Shown piece after piece: positions 8,466 to 15,642 of a stretch of 29,875 bases of DNA (position 1 is the stretch's first letter; every line of letters starts with the position of its first letter). The DNA is from Geobacter sp. Lineage in GTDB: Bacteria > Desulfobacterota > Desulfuromonadia > Geobacterales > Geobacteraceae. Location: contig DNJC01000131.1 in NCBI GenBank assembly GCA_003490025.1, positions 1-29,875 on the forward strand, written 5' to 3'. The position numbers and the translations under genes were made by a program. The notes under the pieces are model-generated. The model was not told where the DNA came from and did no database searches. It saw only the letters and a list, made by a program, of their open reading frames with translations.

Positions 8466-8513
8466 AGACGGCTGCCAACAGGCAAACCTGCCCGCCGTAG
8501 CCTGAAAGCCGAA

Positions 8514-8545
8514 GGTGGATCGCGGCAGGAATGCCGCTCCTACAT
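8514..8545. repeat. REP-like palindromic element
   Basis: GCGGCA (8522-8527) and TGCCGC (8532-8537) form a 6-base stem with a GGAA loop. Read on the minus strand the element begins GTAGGAGCGGCATTCC, i.e. a GTAG tetranucleotide ahead of a palindrome, as in REP sequences mobilised by REP-associated tyrosine transposases. The left flank (8474-8513) contains further short palindromes such as TGCCAACAGGCA. No transposase lies in the window. Confidence 0.55.
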
Positions 8546-8583
8546 GTCTAGTGCGGGTCCTCTGACCTCTTATAGGAAGTGAA

Positions 8584-9912
8584 ATGAAAACGAGAAAATT
8601 ACCCAAACTCCTCTACGCCGACAGCCAGGGGAACATATTCGACCACCCCTACCTCACCATGGCGGGGATGAGCGGTGACGAGGCTGTTCTTCCGGAATCG
8701 GTGGAACTGATCCCGCTTCCCGAAGACAGCCGGCTCTTTACCATTCCGGATACGCCACCTCTCGCGTGGGACGAACGCCAAGGGAGCTTCGTCACGGTCA
8801 GCCGTGTCAAGGAGGGGAGGCGCAGCATCGCCGTGCAGGCTGTTTCCGCCTTCATGGCTCCCGGATACATGCGTACGCTCCTTCCCGCCTGCGATTACAG
8901 CAAGAAAAAAGTGCACCTGCCGCTTTGGTCGTACACCGCGGTCGGCTGGGACGAGGAGAGGGAGTGTTTCGTCGTGGCCGCGACGCGCGTGGATGACAAC
9001 GAGAACTGGTTGCCGAAGAACTACGACGACAGGAAGCTGGACCCGCTGGTGCGGCGCATGGTGGCTGACTTCCCCGAAAACAGGCTCATCGAGCAACTGT
9101 CGCGCTGCGCCGTGGACTACCACTGCTTCGCGGCGAAGAACCTTTTCTTCCGCAGGTGGGAGGCGCCGATCCCTACCTCGCCTGTCTGCAACTCCCGCTG
9201 CCTCGGCTGCATCAGCCTTCAGCCGTCGGACTGCTGCCCGTCGAATCACGAGCGGATACCTTTCGTCCCGACGCCGGAGGAGATCGTAGAGTTGATGCTG
9301 CCGCACCTGCTGGAGGCTCCCGATCCTATCGTCTCTTACGGGCAGGGATGCGAGGGGGATCCGATCATGCAGGCGGACACGGTTGCCGAGGCGACCAGGA
9401 GGCTCAAGGCGGGAAGCTCGCGGGGAACGGTGAACTTCAACTCGAACGGCTCGATGCCGGAGCGGGTCAGGATGCTGTGCGATGCCGGGATGGACTCGAT
9501 GCGGTTCTCCATGAACTCGGTGCAGGAAGGGTTCTACAACGCCTACTATCGCCCCAAGGGATACCGGTTCGCCGACGTGGTCGAGTCGGTTAAGGCCGCC
9601 AAACAGAAGGGGCTCTTCACCATGATCAACTACCTGGTCTCGCCGGGAGTCACCGACAGCCCCGCCGAGGTGGAGGCGCTGCTCCGCTTCATCGAGGAGA
9701 CCGGCGTGGACATGCTGCAGATGCGGAACCTCTCCATCGACCCGGATTTCTACAACCAGAGGATGGGGGTGCATGGGAAGGGAATCGGCATGTATCGGTT
9801 GCTGGAGCAGGTGAAGAAGGCTTTCCCGAGGATCCAGTACGGCTACTTCAACCGGACCCGCGAGAGGTTTTATCCCAGTGGGTTTGAGACGGGGTGGCCT
9901 GTTAAAAGCTGA
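8584..9912 (+). CDS. Radical SAM protein of unknown substrate
   Basis: A 442-residue protein with a CxxxCxxC cluster motif at Cys202, Cys206 and Cys209 (PVCNSRCLGCISLQ). It is followed by SYGQGCEGDP, FNSNGSMPERVRMLCDAGMDSMRFSMNS and YRPKGY, a normal radical SAM barrel order. Unusually, about 200 residues precede the cluster motif. They contain LLYADSQGNIFDHPYL and YMRTLLPACDY, which look like a separate accessory domain I cannot name. Extra cysteines (DCCPSN, about residue 217) could help bind a second cluster, but no full C-terminal SPASM motif is visible; the last 40 residues are short and basic/aromatic. The ribosome site AGGAAGTG lies four bases before the ATG. The gene stands alone, divergent from the DUF4080 gene and bordered at its end by another 9-base repeat array. 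Confidence 0.88.
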   Translation: MKTRKLPKLLYADSQGNIFDHPYLTMAGMSGDEAVLPESVELIPLPEDSRLFTIPDTPPLAWDERQGSFVTVSRVKEGRRSIAVQAVSAFMAPGYMRTLLPACDYSKKKVHLPLWSYTAVGWDEERECFVVAATRVDDNENWLPKNYDDRKLDPLVRRMVADFPENRLIEQLSRCAVDYHCFAAKNLFFRRWEAPIPTSPVCNSRCLGCISLQPSDCCPSNHERIPFVPTPEEIVELMLPHLLEAPDPIVSYGQGCEGDPIMQADTVAEATRRLKAGSSRGTVNFNSNGSMPERVRMLCDAGMDSMRFSMNSVQEGFYNAYYRPKGYRFADVVESVKAAKQKGLFTMINYLVSPGVTDSPAEVEALLRFIEETGVDMLQMRNLSIDPDFYNQRMGVHGKGIGMYRLLEQVKKAFPRIQYGYFNRTRERFYPSGFETGWPVKS

Positions 9913-9918
9913 TAGCTG

Positions 9919-9968
9919 TGGGAATTATGGGAATTATGGGAATTATGGGAGATATGGGAGCTATGGGA
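9919..9968. repeat. Tandem 9-base repeat, array C
   Basis: Three copies of TGGGAATTA (9919-9945), then TGGGAGATA, TGGGAGCTA and a partial TGGGAA. It has the same 9-base period and TGGGA core as arrays A and B but a different second half. It sits between convergent genes and is followed by a C-rich stretch with repeated CCCCTAG. Confidence 0.88.
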
Positions 9969-10017
9969 ACCCCTAGCCCCTAGCCTCCAGTCCCCAGCCC
10001 CCGTTTTTTGCCCCTGT

Positions 10018-10524
10018 CTATTTCAACAGCGGCTCCAGTTTTTTCAAATCGAAGCCTTCGATGATCCTGCCGTAGATCATGAAGGTCGGGGTCGCGTTCA
10101 TCTTGTTGGCCTTCGCTATCTCCTCATGCTCTCGCTGCAGCTTCACTCCTTCGGCGGTTATGTCCCCCAGCTTCTTCTTGTCAAAGCTGTCGCTGCTGGC
10201 TTCGTGGTACGCCTTGGCCTTGTCCTTCGAGGAGAGTATGTACTGCACCTTTCCTTTTGAGGCGGGATGGCTTTTCAGCGGAATGAAGAATATGTAGCGG
10301 GTAAGATCGGTCCTCTTCTGAAGGTACGCCTCCGCCTTCCGACAGAAGGGACAGTCGGGATCGGTGAACTCTATAACCATTGTCTTGCCGTTCCCTATCT
10401 TGACCGCCTTCGTCAGATCGAGTGTGTCCTGTGCCGCAACGGCTGGCGCCACCGCTAACAGCAGCAGCAATACGACGGCCAGCCTCATCAGGCTCCTCGG
10501 CCCGGTGAAGTTCTTGTCACTCAT
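10018..10524 (-). CDS. Periplasmic DsbC/G-like thiol-disulfide protein
   Basis: A 168-residue exported thioredoxin-fold protein. The signal peptide covers roughly residues 1-31 (hydrophobic RLAVVLLLLLAVAPAVA, cleavage near AVA-AQD). The active site is CPFC at Cys58-Cys61 in FTDPDCPFCRKAEAYL, and the cis-proline loop is visible in NATPTFMIYG. CPFC with a DPDC lead-in and a short length without an N-terminal dimerisation domain resembles the catalytic half of DsbC/DsbG. It could help isomerise disulfides or keep cysteines reduced for haem attachment in cytochromes made nearby, but that is inference. The start is supported by AGGGAG five bases upstream. The first 8 bases overlap the acylphosphatase gene, so the genes are probably translationally coupled. 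Confidence 0.88.
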   Translation of the reverse strand: MSDKNFTGPRSLMRLAVVLLLLLAVAPAVAAQDTLDLTKAVKIGNGKTMVIEFTDPDCPFCRKAEAYLQKRTDLTRYIFFIPLKSHPASKGKVQYILSSKDKAKAYHEASSDSFDKKKLGDITAEGVKLQREHEEIAKANKMNATPTFMIYGRIIEGFDLKKLEPLLK

Positions 10525-10801
10525 AGGACTCCCTTATGCTGAAACCGGCGAACTCGCCGGTGTACTCTCCGCGCTTCTCGATCAACTCGTCAACCCTGGC
10601 ATGGTCGGGCCCCATACGGCACCACTGCACCACGGCCTGTACATCGCTTTCCTCGCCTTCAATACAGGCCTCGACGGAACCGTCCGCCAGGTTCCTGACC
10701 CAACCGGTCACCTGGTGCCGCACTGCGGTACGCACCGTGTGGTAGCGGAAGGCCACTCCCTGCACTCTCCCACGTACGATCACCGTCGCCCTGGCTTTCA
10801 C
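10517..10801 (-). CDS. acyP: Acylphosphatase
   Basis: A 94-residue cytosolic enzyme that hydrolyses acyl phosphates such as carbamoyl phosphate or acetyl phosphate. The family signature is complete: VQGVAFRY with catalytic Arg19, and GWVRNLADGSVE with catalytic Asn37, in a normal-length domain. It starts with GTG, overlapping the proC stop codon as GTGA, with AAGGAG about 11 bases upstream inside proC. The C-terminal end overlaps the start of the thiol-disulfide gene. The middle position in a tight operon suggests co-expression rather than a shared pathway. Confidence 0.95.
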   Translation of the reverse strand: MKARATVIVRGRVQGVAFRYHTVRTAVRHQVTGWVRNLADGSVEACIEGEESDVQAVVQWCRMGPDHARVDELIEKRGEYTGEFAGFSIRESYE

Positions 10802-11601
10802 CGCTCACCCAGCTCCTTCGAACGCGCCACGCAGACATCCACGGCGTTCATCGCGGCGGCACGGAAACCGTCGCGGTCGAGGGAGTGCATGGCGGCGATG
10901 GTGGTCCCGCCGGGGGAGGCTACGTTACTCTTCAAAACCGCCGGGTGGTCGCGGGTCTCCAGAAGCAGCTTCGCGGTGCCGTAGACGGTCTGCGCCGCAA
11001 GGGCGGTCGCGACGTCCCTGGTCAGGCCATGTTTCACTCCGGCGTCGCTCAATGCCTCGATGAAGGTGAGCACGTAGGCGGGGCCGCTCCCCGAAACGCC
11101 GGTGACGGCATCGAGCAGCTTCTCGTCCACTACGCAGGTCGTCCCGACCAGATCGAAGATCCTGCGCGTCAGCACCAGGTCGTCTTCGCTTGCGTTGTAG
11201 CCGCGCGATACTGCCGAGGCTCCTGCGAGTACCAGCGCGGGGGTGTTCGGCATGACCCGCACCACGCGGGCGTCGGAGCCAAGCATCCCCTCGATGGCCG
11301 CACTCTTGACGCCTGCCATGATAGAGATGAAGAGCTTGTTTTTCGAGGCGCTCCCTAGGCCGCCGAGGACCTGGGAGGCTATCTGCGGCTTCACCGCCAG
11401 GATGATCGTGTCGCTCATGCTGCAAAGATGGACGTTGTCGCTCAGAACCTGGACGCCGTAGCGCTCCGCCAGCAGGTTCCGGCGCTGTTCCGACGGCTCG
11501 GACACTGCCAGTTCCGCAGCCGGGACCCCTCCGGCTAGAAGACCCTTGATGATCGCCTCCGCCATATTCCCGCCGCCGATGAATCCTGTTCTCTTGTCCA
11601 T
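10798..11601 (-). CDS. proC: Pyrroline-5-carboxylate reductase
   Basis: The last step of proline synthesis, reducing 1-pyrroline-5-carboxylate with NAD(P)H. The 267-residue protein has the N-terminal Rossmann motif GFIGGGNMAEAIIKGLLAGG, the middle signature VVRVMPNTPALVLAGASA, and the C-terminal GSGPAYVLTFIEAL and SPGGTTIAAMHSLD blocks, all in the right order for ProC. ATG 11601 is chosen because GGGAGG lies nine bases upstream and the Rossmann motif then sits near the N-terminus. An in-frame start at 11667 would add 22 residues over the likely promoter. First gene of the three-gene minus-strand operon. Confidence 0.97.
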   Translation of the reverse strand: MDKRTGFIGGGNMAEAIIKGLLAGGVPAAELAVSEPSEQRRNLLAERYGVQVLSDNVHLCSMSDTIILAVKPQIASQVLGGLGSASKNKLFISIMAGVKSAAIEGMLGSDARVVRVMPNTPALVLAGASAVSRGYNASEDDLVLTRRIFDLVGTTCVVDEKLLDAVTGVSGSGPAYVLTFIEALSDAGVKHGLTRDVATALAAQTVYGTAKLLLETRDHPAVLKSNVASPGGTTIAAMHSLDRDGFRAAAMNAVDVCVARSKELGER

Positions 11602-11638
11602 GCCGTTTCGCCTCCCTGTCCTTGCATTTTGTTTAAGA

Positions 11639-11667
11639 TAGGTAATCAATCCGGCTGCAAATGTCAA
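11639..11667 (-). promoter_or_regulatory. Possible promoter of the proC operon
   Basis: On the minus strand TTGACA (11667-11662) is followed after 17 bases by TACCTA (11644-11639). The -35 is perfect, the -10 poor. The position about 40 bases ahead of the proC start is suitable. Confidence 0.35.
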
Positions 11668-11716
11668 TAGAATTGATCTGTACTAATGTGCAAAACTCTA
11701 CTCTCAGGGGGGTGTT

Positions 11717-12934
11717 GTGACAGCTGCTTTATCAGGTAGACTGGATCACTGGAGGTGGGCCGTGTTCAAGGGGATTACAGGCAATGTGTTCATACTGGGA
11801 CTGGTCAGCTTCTTTACCGATGTCTCAAGTGAGATGATCTATCCGCTGCTCCCCATGTTCCTCACCACGCTTCTGGGTGCCGGACCTGCTTTCCTCGGCG
11901 TGATCGAGGGGGTGGCCGAGTCCACCGCGTCGCTTCTCAAACTGCTGTCCGGCATAGTATCGGACCGGGTGCGGCGGCGCAAGCGCCTGGTGCTGGCGGG
12001 ATACTCCATCTCGGCCCTGATGCGCCCGCTGATCGGCAGCGCCGGCTCTCCCCTTGCCGTCTTGCTGATCCGCACCGGCGACCGGGTGGGGAAGGGTATC
12101 CGCACCTCGCCTCGCGACGCCCTCATCGCCGATTCGGTCGACCCCTCCCTGCGCGGCAAGGCGTACGGCTTCCACCGCTCCATGGACCACGCGGGCGCCC
12201 TGGTGGGGCCGCTGATCGCAACCGTTCTCCTCGCCTACTTCGTCAACGATATAAGGAGCGTCTTCTGGCTCGCCGCAGTGCCGGGGGCGATCGCCGTGCT
12301 GCTGATCGTCTGGAAGGTGAGGGAGGCGGAGCGGGCGCCCGTGCCGAAACAGCAGATACAGCTGGCACTGCTCCCGGCAGGGCCGCTGCGCAGATACCTG
12401 CTGATACTGTTCCTTTTCACCCTGGGCAACTCCTCCGACGCCTTCCTGCTCCTGAAGGCGGGGACGCTCGGCGTCCCTGCCTTCAGGCTCCCGCTCCTTT
12501 GGGCCTTCTTACACCTGGTCAAGATGCTTTCCAGCATGCCGTTTGGCGCGCTCTCCGACCGCATCGGCAGAAGGTCCGTGATCGTCGCGGGGTGGGGCGT
12601 CTATTGCCTCTCCTACCTGGGCTTCGGCTTCGCCGCGAGCGAATGGCAGATCTGGCTCCTCTTCGCCCTTTACGGACTGTTCTTCGGGCTGACCGAGGGG
12701 GTGGAGAAGGCGTTTCTGGCGGACATGGCTCAACCGGCAGTGCGGGGAGCCGCCTTTGGCTGGTACAACTTCGCCGTAGGCTCCGGCGCGCTCCCGGCGA
12801 GCATCGTGTTCGGGGTGATCTGGCAGCATTTCGGCGGCGTCGCCCCCTTTCTCTTCGGCGCCCTCCTCTCGGCCCTCGCTGCGATCCTGCTTCTGGTGGT
12901 GGTACCCCCCTTCGCAGCTCCCGGGCAGCAGTGA
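11717..12934 (+). CDS. MFS transporter
   Basis: A 405-residue major facilitator superfamily carrier with about 12 hydrophobic segments. The loop between helices 2 and 3 carries SDRVRRRKRLVLAGY, and the matching loop in the second half carries GALSDRIGRRSVIVAG, the duplicated MFS A-motif. Conserved stretches such as FFTDVSSEMIYPLLPMFL, RTGDRVGKGIRTSPRDALIADS and FGLTEGVEKAFLAD recur, as I recall, in a subgroup of uncharacterised MFS proteins. Substrate cannot be read from the sequence. The start is GTG with AGGGGGG upstream; the gene is divergent from proC. Confidence 0.9.
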   Translation: MTAALSGRLDHWRWAVFKGITGNVFILGLVSFFTDVSSEMIYPLLPMFLTTLLGAGPAFLGVIEGVAESTASLLKLLSGIVSDRVRRRKRLVLAGYSISALMRPLIGSAGSPLAVLLIRTGDRVGKGIRTSPRDALIADSVDPSLRGKAYGFHRSMDHAGALVGPLIATVLLAYFVNDIRSVFWLAAVPGAIAVLLIVWKVREAERAPVPKQQIQLALLPAGPLRRYLLILFLFTLGNSSDAFLLLKAGTLGVPAFRLPLLWAFLHLVKMLSSMPFGALSDRIGRRSVIVAGWGVYCLSYLGFGFAASEWQIWLLFALYGLFFGLTEGVEKAFLADMAQPAVRGAAFGWYNFAVGSGALPASIVFGVIWQHFGGVAPFLFGALLSALAAILLLVVVPPFAAPGQQ

Positions 12935-13755
12935 TCTTGATCTATCCCCGTCCTTTTCCCGTCCCTGCTTCCCGCCTATTTCCGCATGGTTTGCTCGGAA
13001 AACCCCCGTCGCTGCCGTAATTGCAGCATCAGCCGCGATGTTTGCTGAACCCGATATATGTTAACAGTATTTAATCAGATCCGCAACTTGATGTAATTCC
13101 AGAGCATCTGGCATAACCCCGCCGTCTGTCTTGGGCAACTTTCCCCCGCACTGTTATTTTTCCCTAAAGTCTTAGGTCACATAGCCGAAGTACAGCACAT
13201 GTTCCGTGAGAAAAATGACTTATGTCAAAAAAACTGCGTCGCGGTGTCAAAAAAACCCCCATTTCTTGACAGTGATGAAAACTGTGTTAAATGAAATAGG
13301 CAGTAAAACAAAGCCTTATGTCATTGGTAATGATTTTGCACTCACAGAGCGTTGTTGCACAATCTCTCAAACTCAATGATGGAAGGAATTGGTTTGGAAC
13401 GAATCCTCTCCCATATCTCACTTGAGAATGCAACCCCAGCGATTCCCTCGCTATTGCATCGCACACCTTCTCCGAATCTTGCGGAGACAGTCCATCCCTT
13501 TCAGGACGATCTTGTAGCTCATTCCACACACCGACAGGTCTTCACCGGCATCTATGCCCCGCTGCGTCGGCACGTGTTTTTTTATTGATTTGGCACCATG
13601 CGCCGGCACTGAACGCTGGACGCAGCGCCGCCGTGACTAGATCGCGATGAATACTCGCCTGGCTACACACGATAACAAGGCAGGTGCAGGCCGAGCCACA
13701 ACGGCAGGGGCTGCGCGCGCCCGCTTACTAAATTCGAGAAATCAGGAGGGTTTGC
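12935..13755. other. Long intergenic region without a convincing protein gene
   Basis: About 820 bases, less GC-rich between 13030 and 13560 than its neighbours. It holds the promoter-like region annotated separately, a short inverted repeat CCAGA-GCA-TCTGG (13099-13111) and, from 13590, a GC-rich stretch that could fold (for example around GCGCCGGC and GGCAGGGGCTGCGC). Open frames of 78-80 codons on both strands lack a good ribosome site or recognisable motif. I see no known riboswitch class; the conserved GGCAAA...GACGCAAAGCC elements of cyclic-dinucleotide GEMM riboswitches are absent. Confidence 0.6.
13223..13292 (+). promoter_or_regulatory. Promoter-like region with direct repeats and an embedded inverted repeat
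   Basis: TGTCAAAAAAAC occurs twice (13223-13234 and 13245-13256), 22 bases apart, i.e. two helix turns. Ten bases further is TTGACA (13266-13271) with TTAAAT (13287-13292) 15 bases later. ACAGT (13269-13273) and ACTGT (13281-13285) form an inverted repeat over the -35/-10 interval. This is the layout of a regulated promoter with tandem upstream sites. It is over 450 bases from the next good start codon, so a long leader or another target is possible. Confidence 0.4.
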
Positions 13756-13824
13756 ATGTGCAGGTACGCGATACCAACTTTTCGCCTTTCCATGACCACC
13801 TACGGGACAGGAGAGCCCCTATGA
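13756..13824 (+). CDS. Possible 22-codon leader ORF ahead of the porin gene
   Basis: ATG 13756 is preceded by AGGAGGG (13744-13750) at five bases, one of the best ribosome sites in the window. The frame reads MCRYAIPTFRLSMTTYG and five more residues, and ends in TGA at 13822-13824, which overlaps the porin ATG (13821) as ATGA. The frame is closed upstream by TAA at 13729. The arrangement suggests translational coupling or a regulatory leader peptide. It has no signal peptide or known motif. It could also be a chance short frame. Confidence 0.45.
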   Translation: MCRYAIPTFRLSMTTYGTGEPL

Positions 13825-15167
13825 AAAAAGTCTTCAGCCGCGTTTTACCAGCCCTATTCCTGGCGGCCCTGCCTGCCGCCGCCCATGCAGGGGGATCGTT
13901 CGATTCGACCACCATACTGCGTATCGAGCAGGATTCGCGTAACGGCTACGAGAGCAAGAGGTTCGTCCCCCTGACGCAGTTTCTCGGTGCGGACTTCGAC
14001 AAGCTCGGGGACGGTAACCTCTCTCTCCACCTCCACGGCTGGCTGCGAGCCAACCTCGTGGACGGAAGCTCCCGCATCGGCAACGACGACGACAAACTCG
14101 ACGGTAACCTCACCTACGGCTACCTCCAGTACCGCTTCAATAACGCCAACGCCAGGGTCCGCGCCGGCCGTTTCTTCGTGACGGAGGGGATCGTCAACGA
14201 GCAGGTAGACGGCGTCAGCGCCCGCACCGACCTCCCCTACGGGTTCGGCATCTCGACCTTCGGCGGCGCCACGGTCCACACGGCGACCCCGCCGGGCCAG
14301 CCCAACGACGGCAAAGGGGACGGCATCTTCGGCGGGCGGTTCAGCTACCGCAAGGGGGGGCTCCTCGAAGCCGGGCTCTCCGGGATCTACGAGAGTTCTG
14401 CGCCTGCCCGCGGCACCCTCCCGACCGGCGTCCTCTCCGGGAACTTCGGCAGCCACAGGCTCGTTGGCGGCGATTTCTGGATCAGCCCGCTCAGCATGGT
14501 GCAGCTCTCCGGCCGCGCGAGCTACAACACGGAGACCAGCAAGCTCGCCGAACAGAGCTACCTCATGCAGGTGACGCCGGGGAAGGATCTCCTGCTGTCG
14601 GCAACCTTCGACCAGTACAACGACCGCGACTACTTCTTCTCCTCCATCCTCTTCTCCGACATGCTCAAGAAGGATGGGCAGCAATCGCGCGCGGCAGGCG
14701 CAAGCGCCACCTACAGCACCGCCAAGTACGGCGATGTCAGCGCCGACTACAAGCATTACAGCCGAGACGCCGGCAAGGGTGACCGCTTCGGCGGCGACTG
14801 GCGCGGGACCTTCCAGGACAAGTCGCTTCGCACGGGCCTTGGGTACCACTACCTCCGCACCACCCCCGATTTCGCCATCCTTCCCAGCGCCTCGGGGTCG
14901 TTCCACGAGATCCGCTGCTACGCGCTGCACGACACCAAGGGGTACTTCGCCTCGGTCGACCTGATCGACTACGTCTTCAAGGAGCCGGTGCAGGGAAAAG
15001 ACTACGCCTGGGAGGCGCTGGCGGCGCTTGGTTACCACCTCACTGCGGACCTCTCGCTGTCCGGGGACCTGAGCTACGGGAAGAACCCGCAGTATGACAA
15101 CGAGGTGAAAGGGTTGCTCCGTCTCACCTACAACACGACGAACAGCGGAAAAGGAGCCACGAAATGA
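13821..15167 (+). CDS. Outer-membrane beta-barrel of a porin-cytochrome conduit
   Basis: A 448-residue exported protein. The signal peptide is MKKVFSRVLPALFLAALPAA with cleavage near AHA-GGS (residue 23). The rest is a run of short amphipathic strands with aromatic girdle residues (GYLQYRFNNANARVRAGRFF, FWISPLSMVQLSGRASYNT, LLLSATFDQYNDRDYFFSS, DVSADYKHYSR), ending in LLRLTYNTTNSG. Length and strand count suit a barrel of about 18-22 strands. ATG 13821 is preferred over the in-frame ATG 13647 because CAGGAGAG lies five bases upstream and the signal peptide begins there. The next gene, a haem lipoprotein, overlaps its stop codon by ATGA. By analogy with Geobacter conduits the barrel would let cytochromes contact each other through the outer membrane. 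The family-level call is inferred from context; I see no close named homologue. Confidence 0.82.
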   Translation: MKKVFSRVLPALFLAALPAAAHAGGSFDSTTILRIEQDSRNGYESKRFVPLTQFLGADFDKLGDGNLSLHLHGWLRANLVDGSSRIGNDDDKLDGNLTYGYLQYRFNNANARVRAGRFFVTEGIVNEQVDGVSARTDLPYGFGISTFGGATVHTATPPGQPNDGKGDGIFGGRFSYRKGGLLEAGLSGIYESSAPARGTLPTGVLSGNFGSHRLVGGDFWISPLSMVQLSGRASYNTETSKLAEQSYLMQVTPGKDLLLSATFDQYNDRDYFFSSILFSDMLKKDGQQSRAAGASATYSTAKYGDVSADYKHYSRDAGKGDRFGGDWRGTFQDKSLRTGLGYHYLRTTPDFAILPSASGSFHEIRCYALHDTKGYFASVDLIDYVFKEPVQGKDYAWEALAALGYHLTADLSLSGDLSYGKNPQYDNEVKGLLRLTYNTTNSGKGATK

Positions 15168-15634
15168 GACTCTCCCACCAGATATTGACCACGCTGACGC
15201 TGGCGGGGCTCCTCGCCCTGAGCGCCTGCGCACAGTTGAAGGCGCTCCCGAACCTCCCCGCTACCCACCCGGAAGCAGTCGCCAACGGGCCGGTCAGCTG
15301 CGCGGAGTGCCACGAGGACCAGCAAAGCGGCACCATGAAGCCTTTCAAGGCGTTCAACCACACCCGGGTCTTCGTCCAGAACCACCGCTTCTACGCCGCC
15401 TCCGACGACGCGCTCTGTGCGAGCTGCCACAAGTTCTCCTTCTGCGCCGACTGCCATACCAACAAGGGGGCCATGAAGCCCGCAACCTTGAACGGCGACA
15501 GGCCCGACAGGATGATGCCGCATCGGGGCGATTACCTCACGCTGCACAAGATCGAAGGGAAACTTGATCCGGCCAGCTGCTACCGCTGCCACGGCAGAAC
15601 CAACAACGAGCGGTGCGTCGCCTGCCACCGATAG
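15164..15634 (+). CDS. Pentahaem c-type cytochrome lipoprotein
   Basis: A 156-residue lipoprotein with lipobox LSAC (Cys22). Five CXXCH motifs start at residues 46 (CAECH), 85 (CASCH), 94 (CADCH), 139 (CYRCH) and 151 (CVACH), so about one haem per 27 residues after the anchor. Additional histidines (HTR, NHRF, PHRG, LHKI) can serve as distal ligands for bis-His hexacoordination. It probably sits on the periplasmic side of the barrel and takes electrons from soluble cytochromes; this is inferred from its size and its ATGA overlap with the barrel gene. AAAGGAG precedes the start. Confidence 0.94.
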   Translation: MRLSHQILTTLTLAGLLALSACAQLKALPNLPATHPEAVANGPVSCAECHEDQQSGTMKPFKAFNHTRVFVQNHRFYAASDDALCASCHKFSFCADCHTNKGAMKPATLNGDRPDRMMPHRGDYLTLHKIEGKLDPASCYRCHGRTNNERCVACHR

Positions 15635-15642
15635 GAGAGGAT

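Noticed and set aside
6523..9968. CRISPR array formed by the TGGGA repeats
   Set aside because: Units are 9 bases and directly adjacent, with no unique spacers and no cas genes.
13287..13588. Overlapping 78-80 codon frames on both strands in the long intergenic region
   Set aside because: Neither has a good ribosome site or recognisable motif, and they overlap each other. I considered a transposase remnant but saw no inverted repeats or DDE pattern.
13585..13610. A sigma-54 promoter at TTTGGCACCATGCGCCGGCAC
   Set aside because: The GG-N10-GC spacing is not met; the second GC falls two bases too far downstream.
13590..13750. A cyclic-dinucleotide (GEMM) riboswitch ahead of the cytochrome cluster
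   Set aside because: The conserved core GGCAAA...GACGCAAAGCC...GG is not present; only loosely similar GC-rich stretches are.
13647..13820. Extended N-terminus of the barrel protein from ATG 13647
   Set aside because: It would put 58 non-hydrophobic residues ahead of a clear signal peptide, and ATG 13821 has its own ribosome site.
13854..15233. Minus-strand frame of 459 codons over the barrel gene
   Set aside because: Biased composition without domains; shadow of the plus-strand codons.
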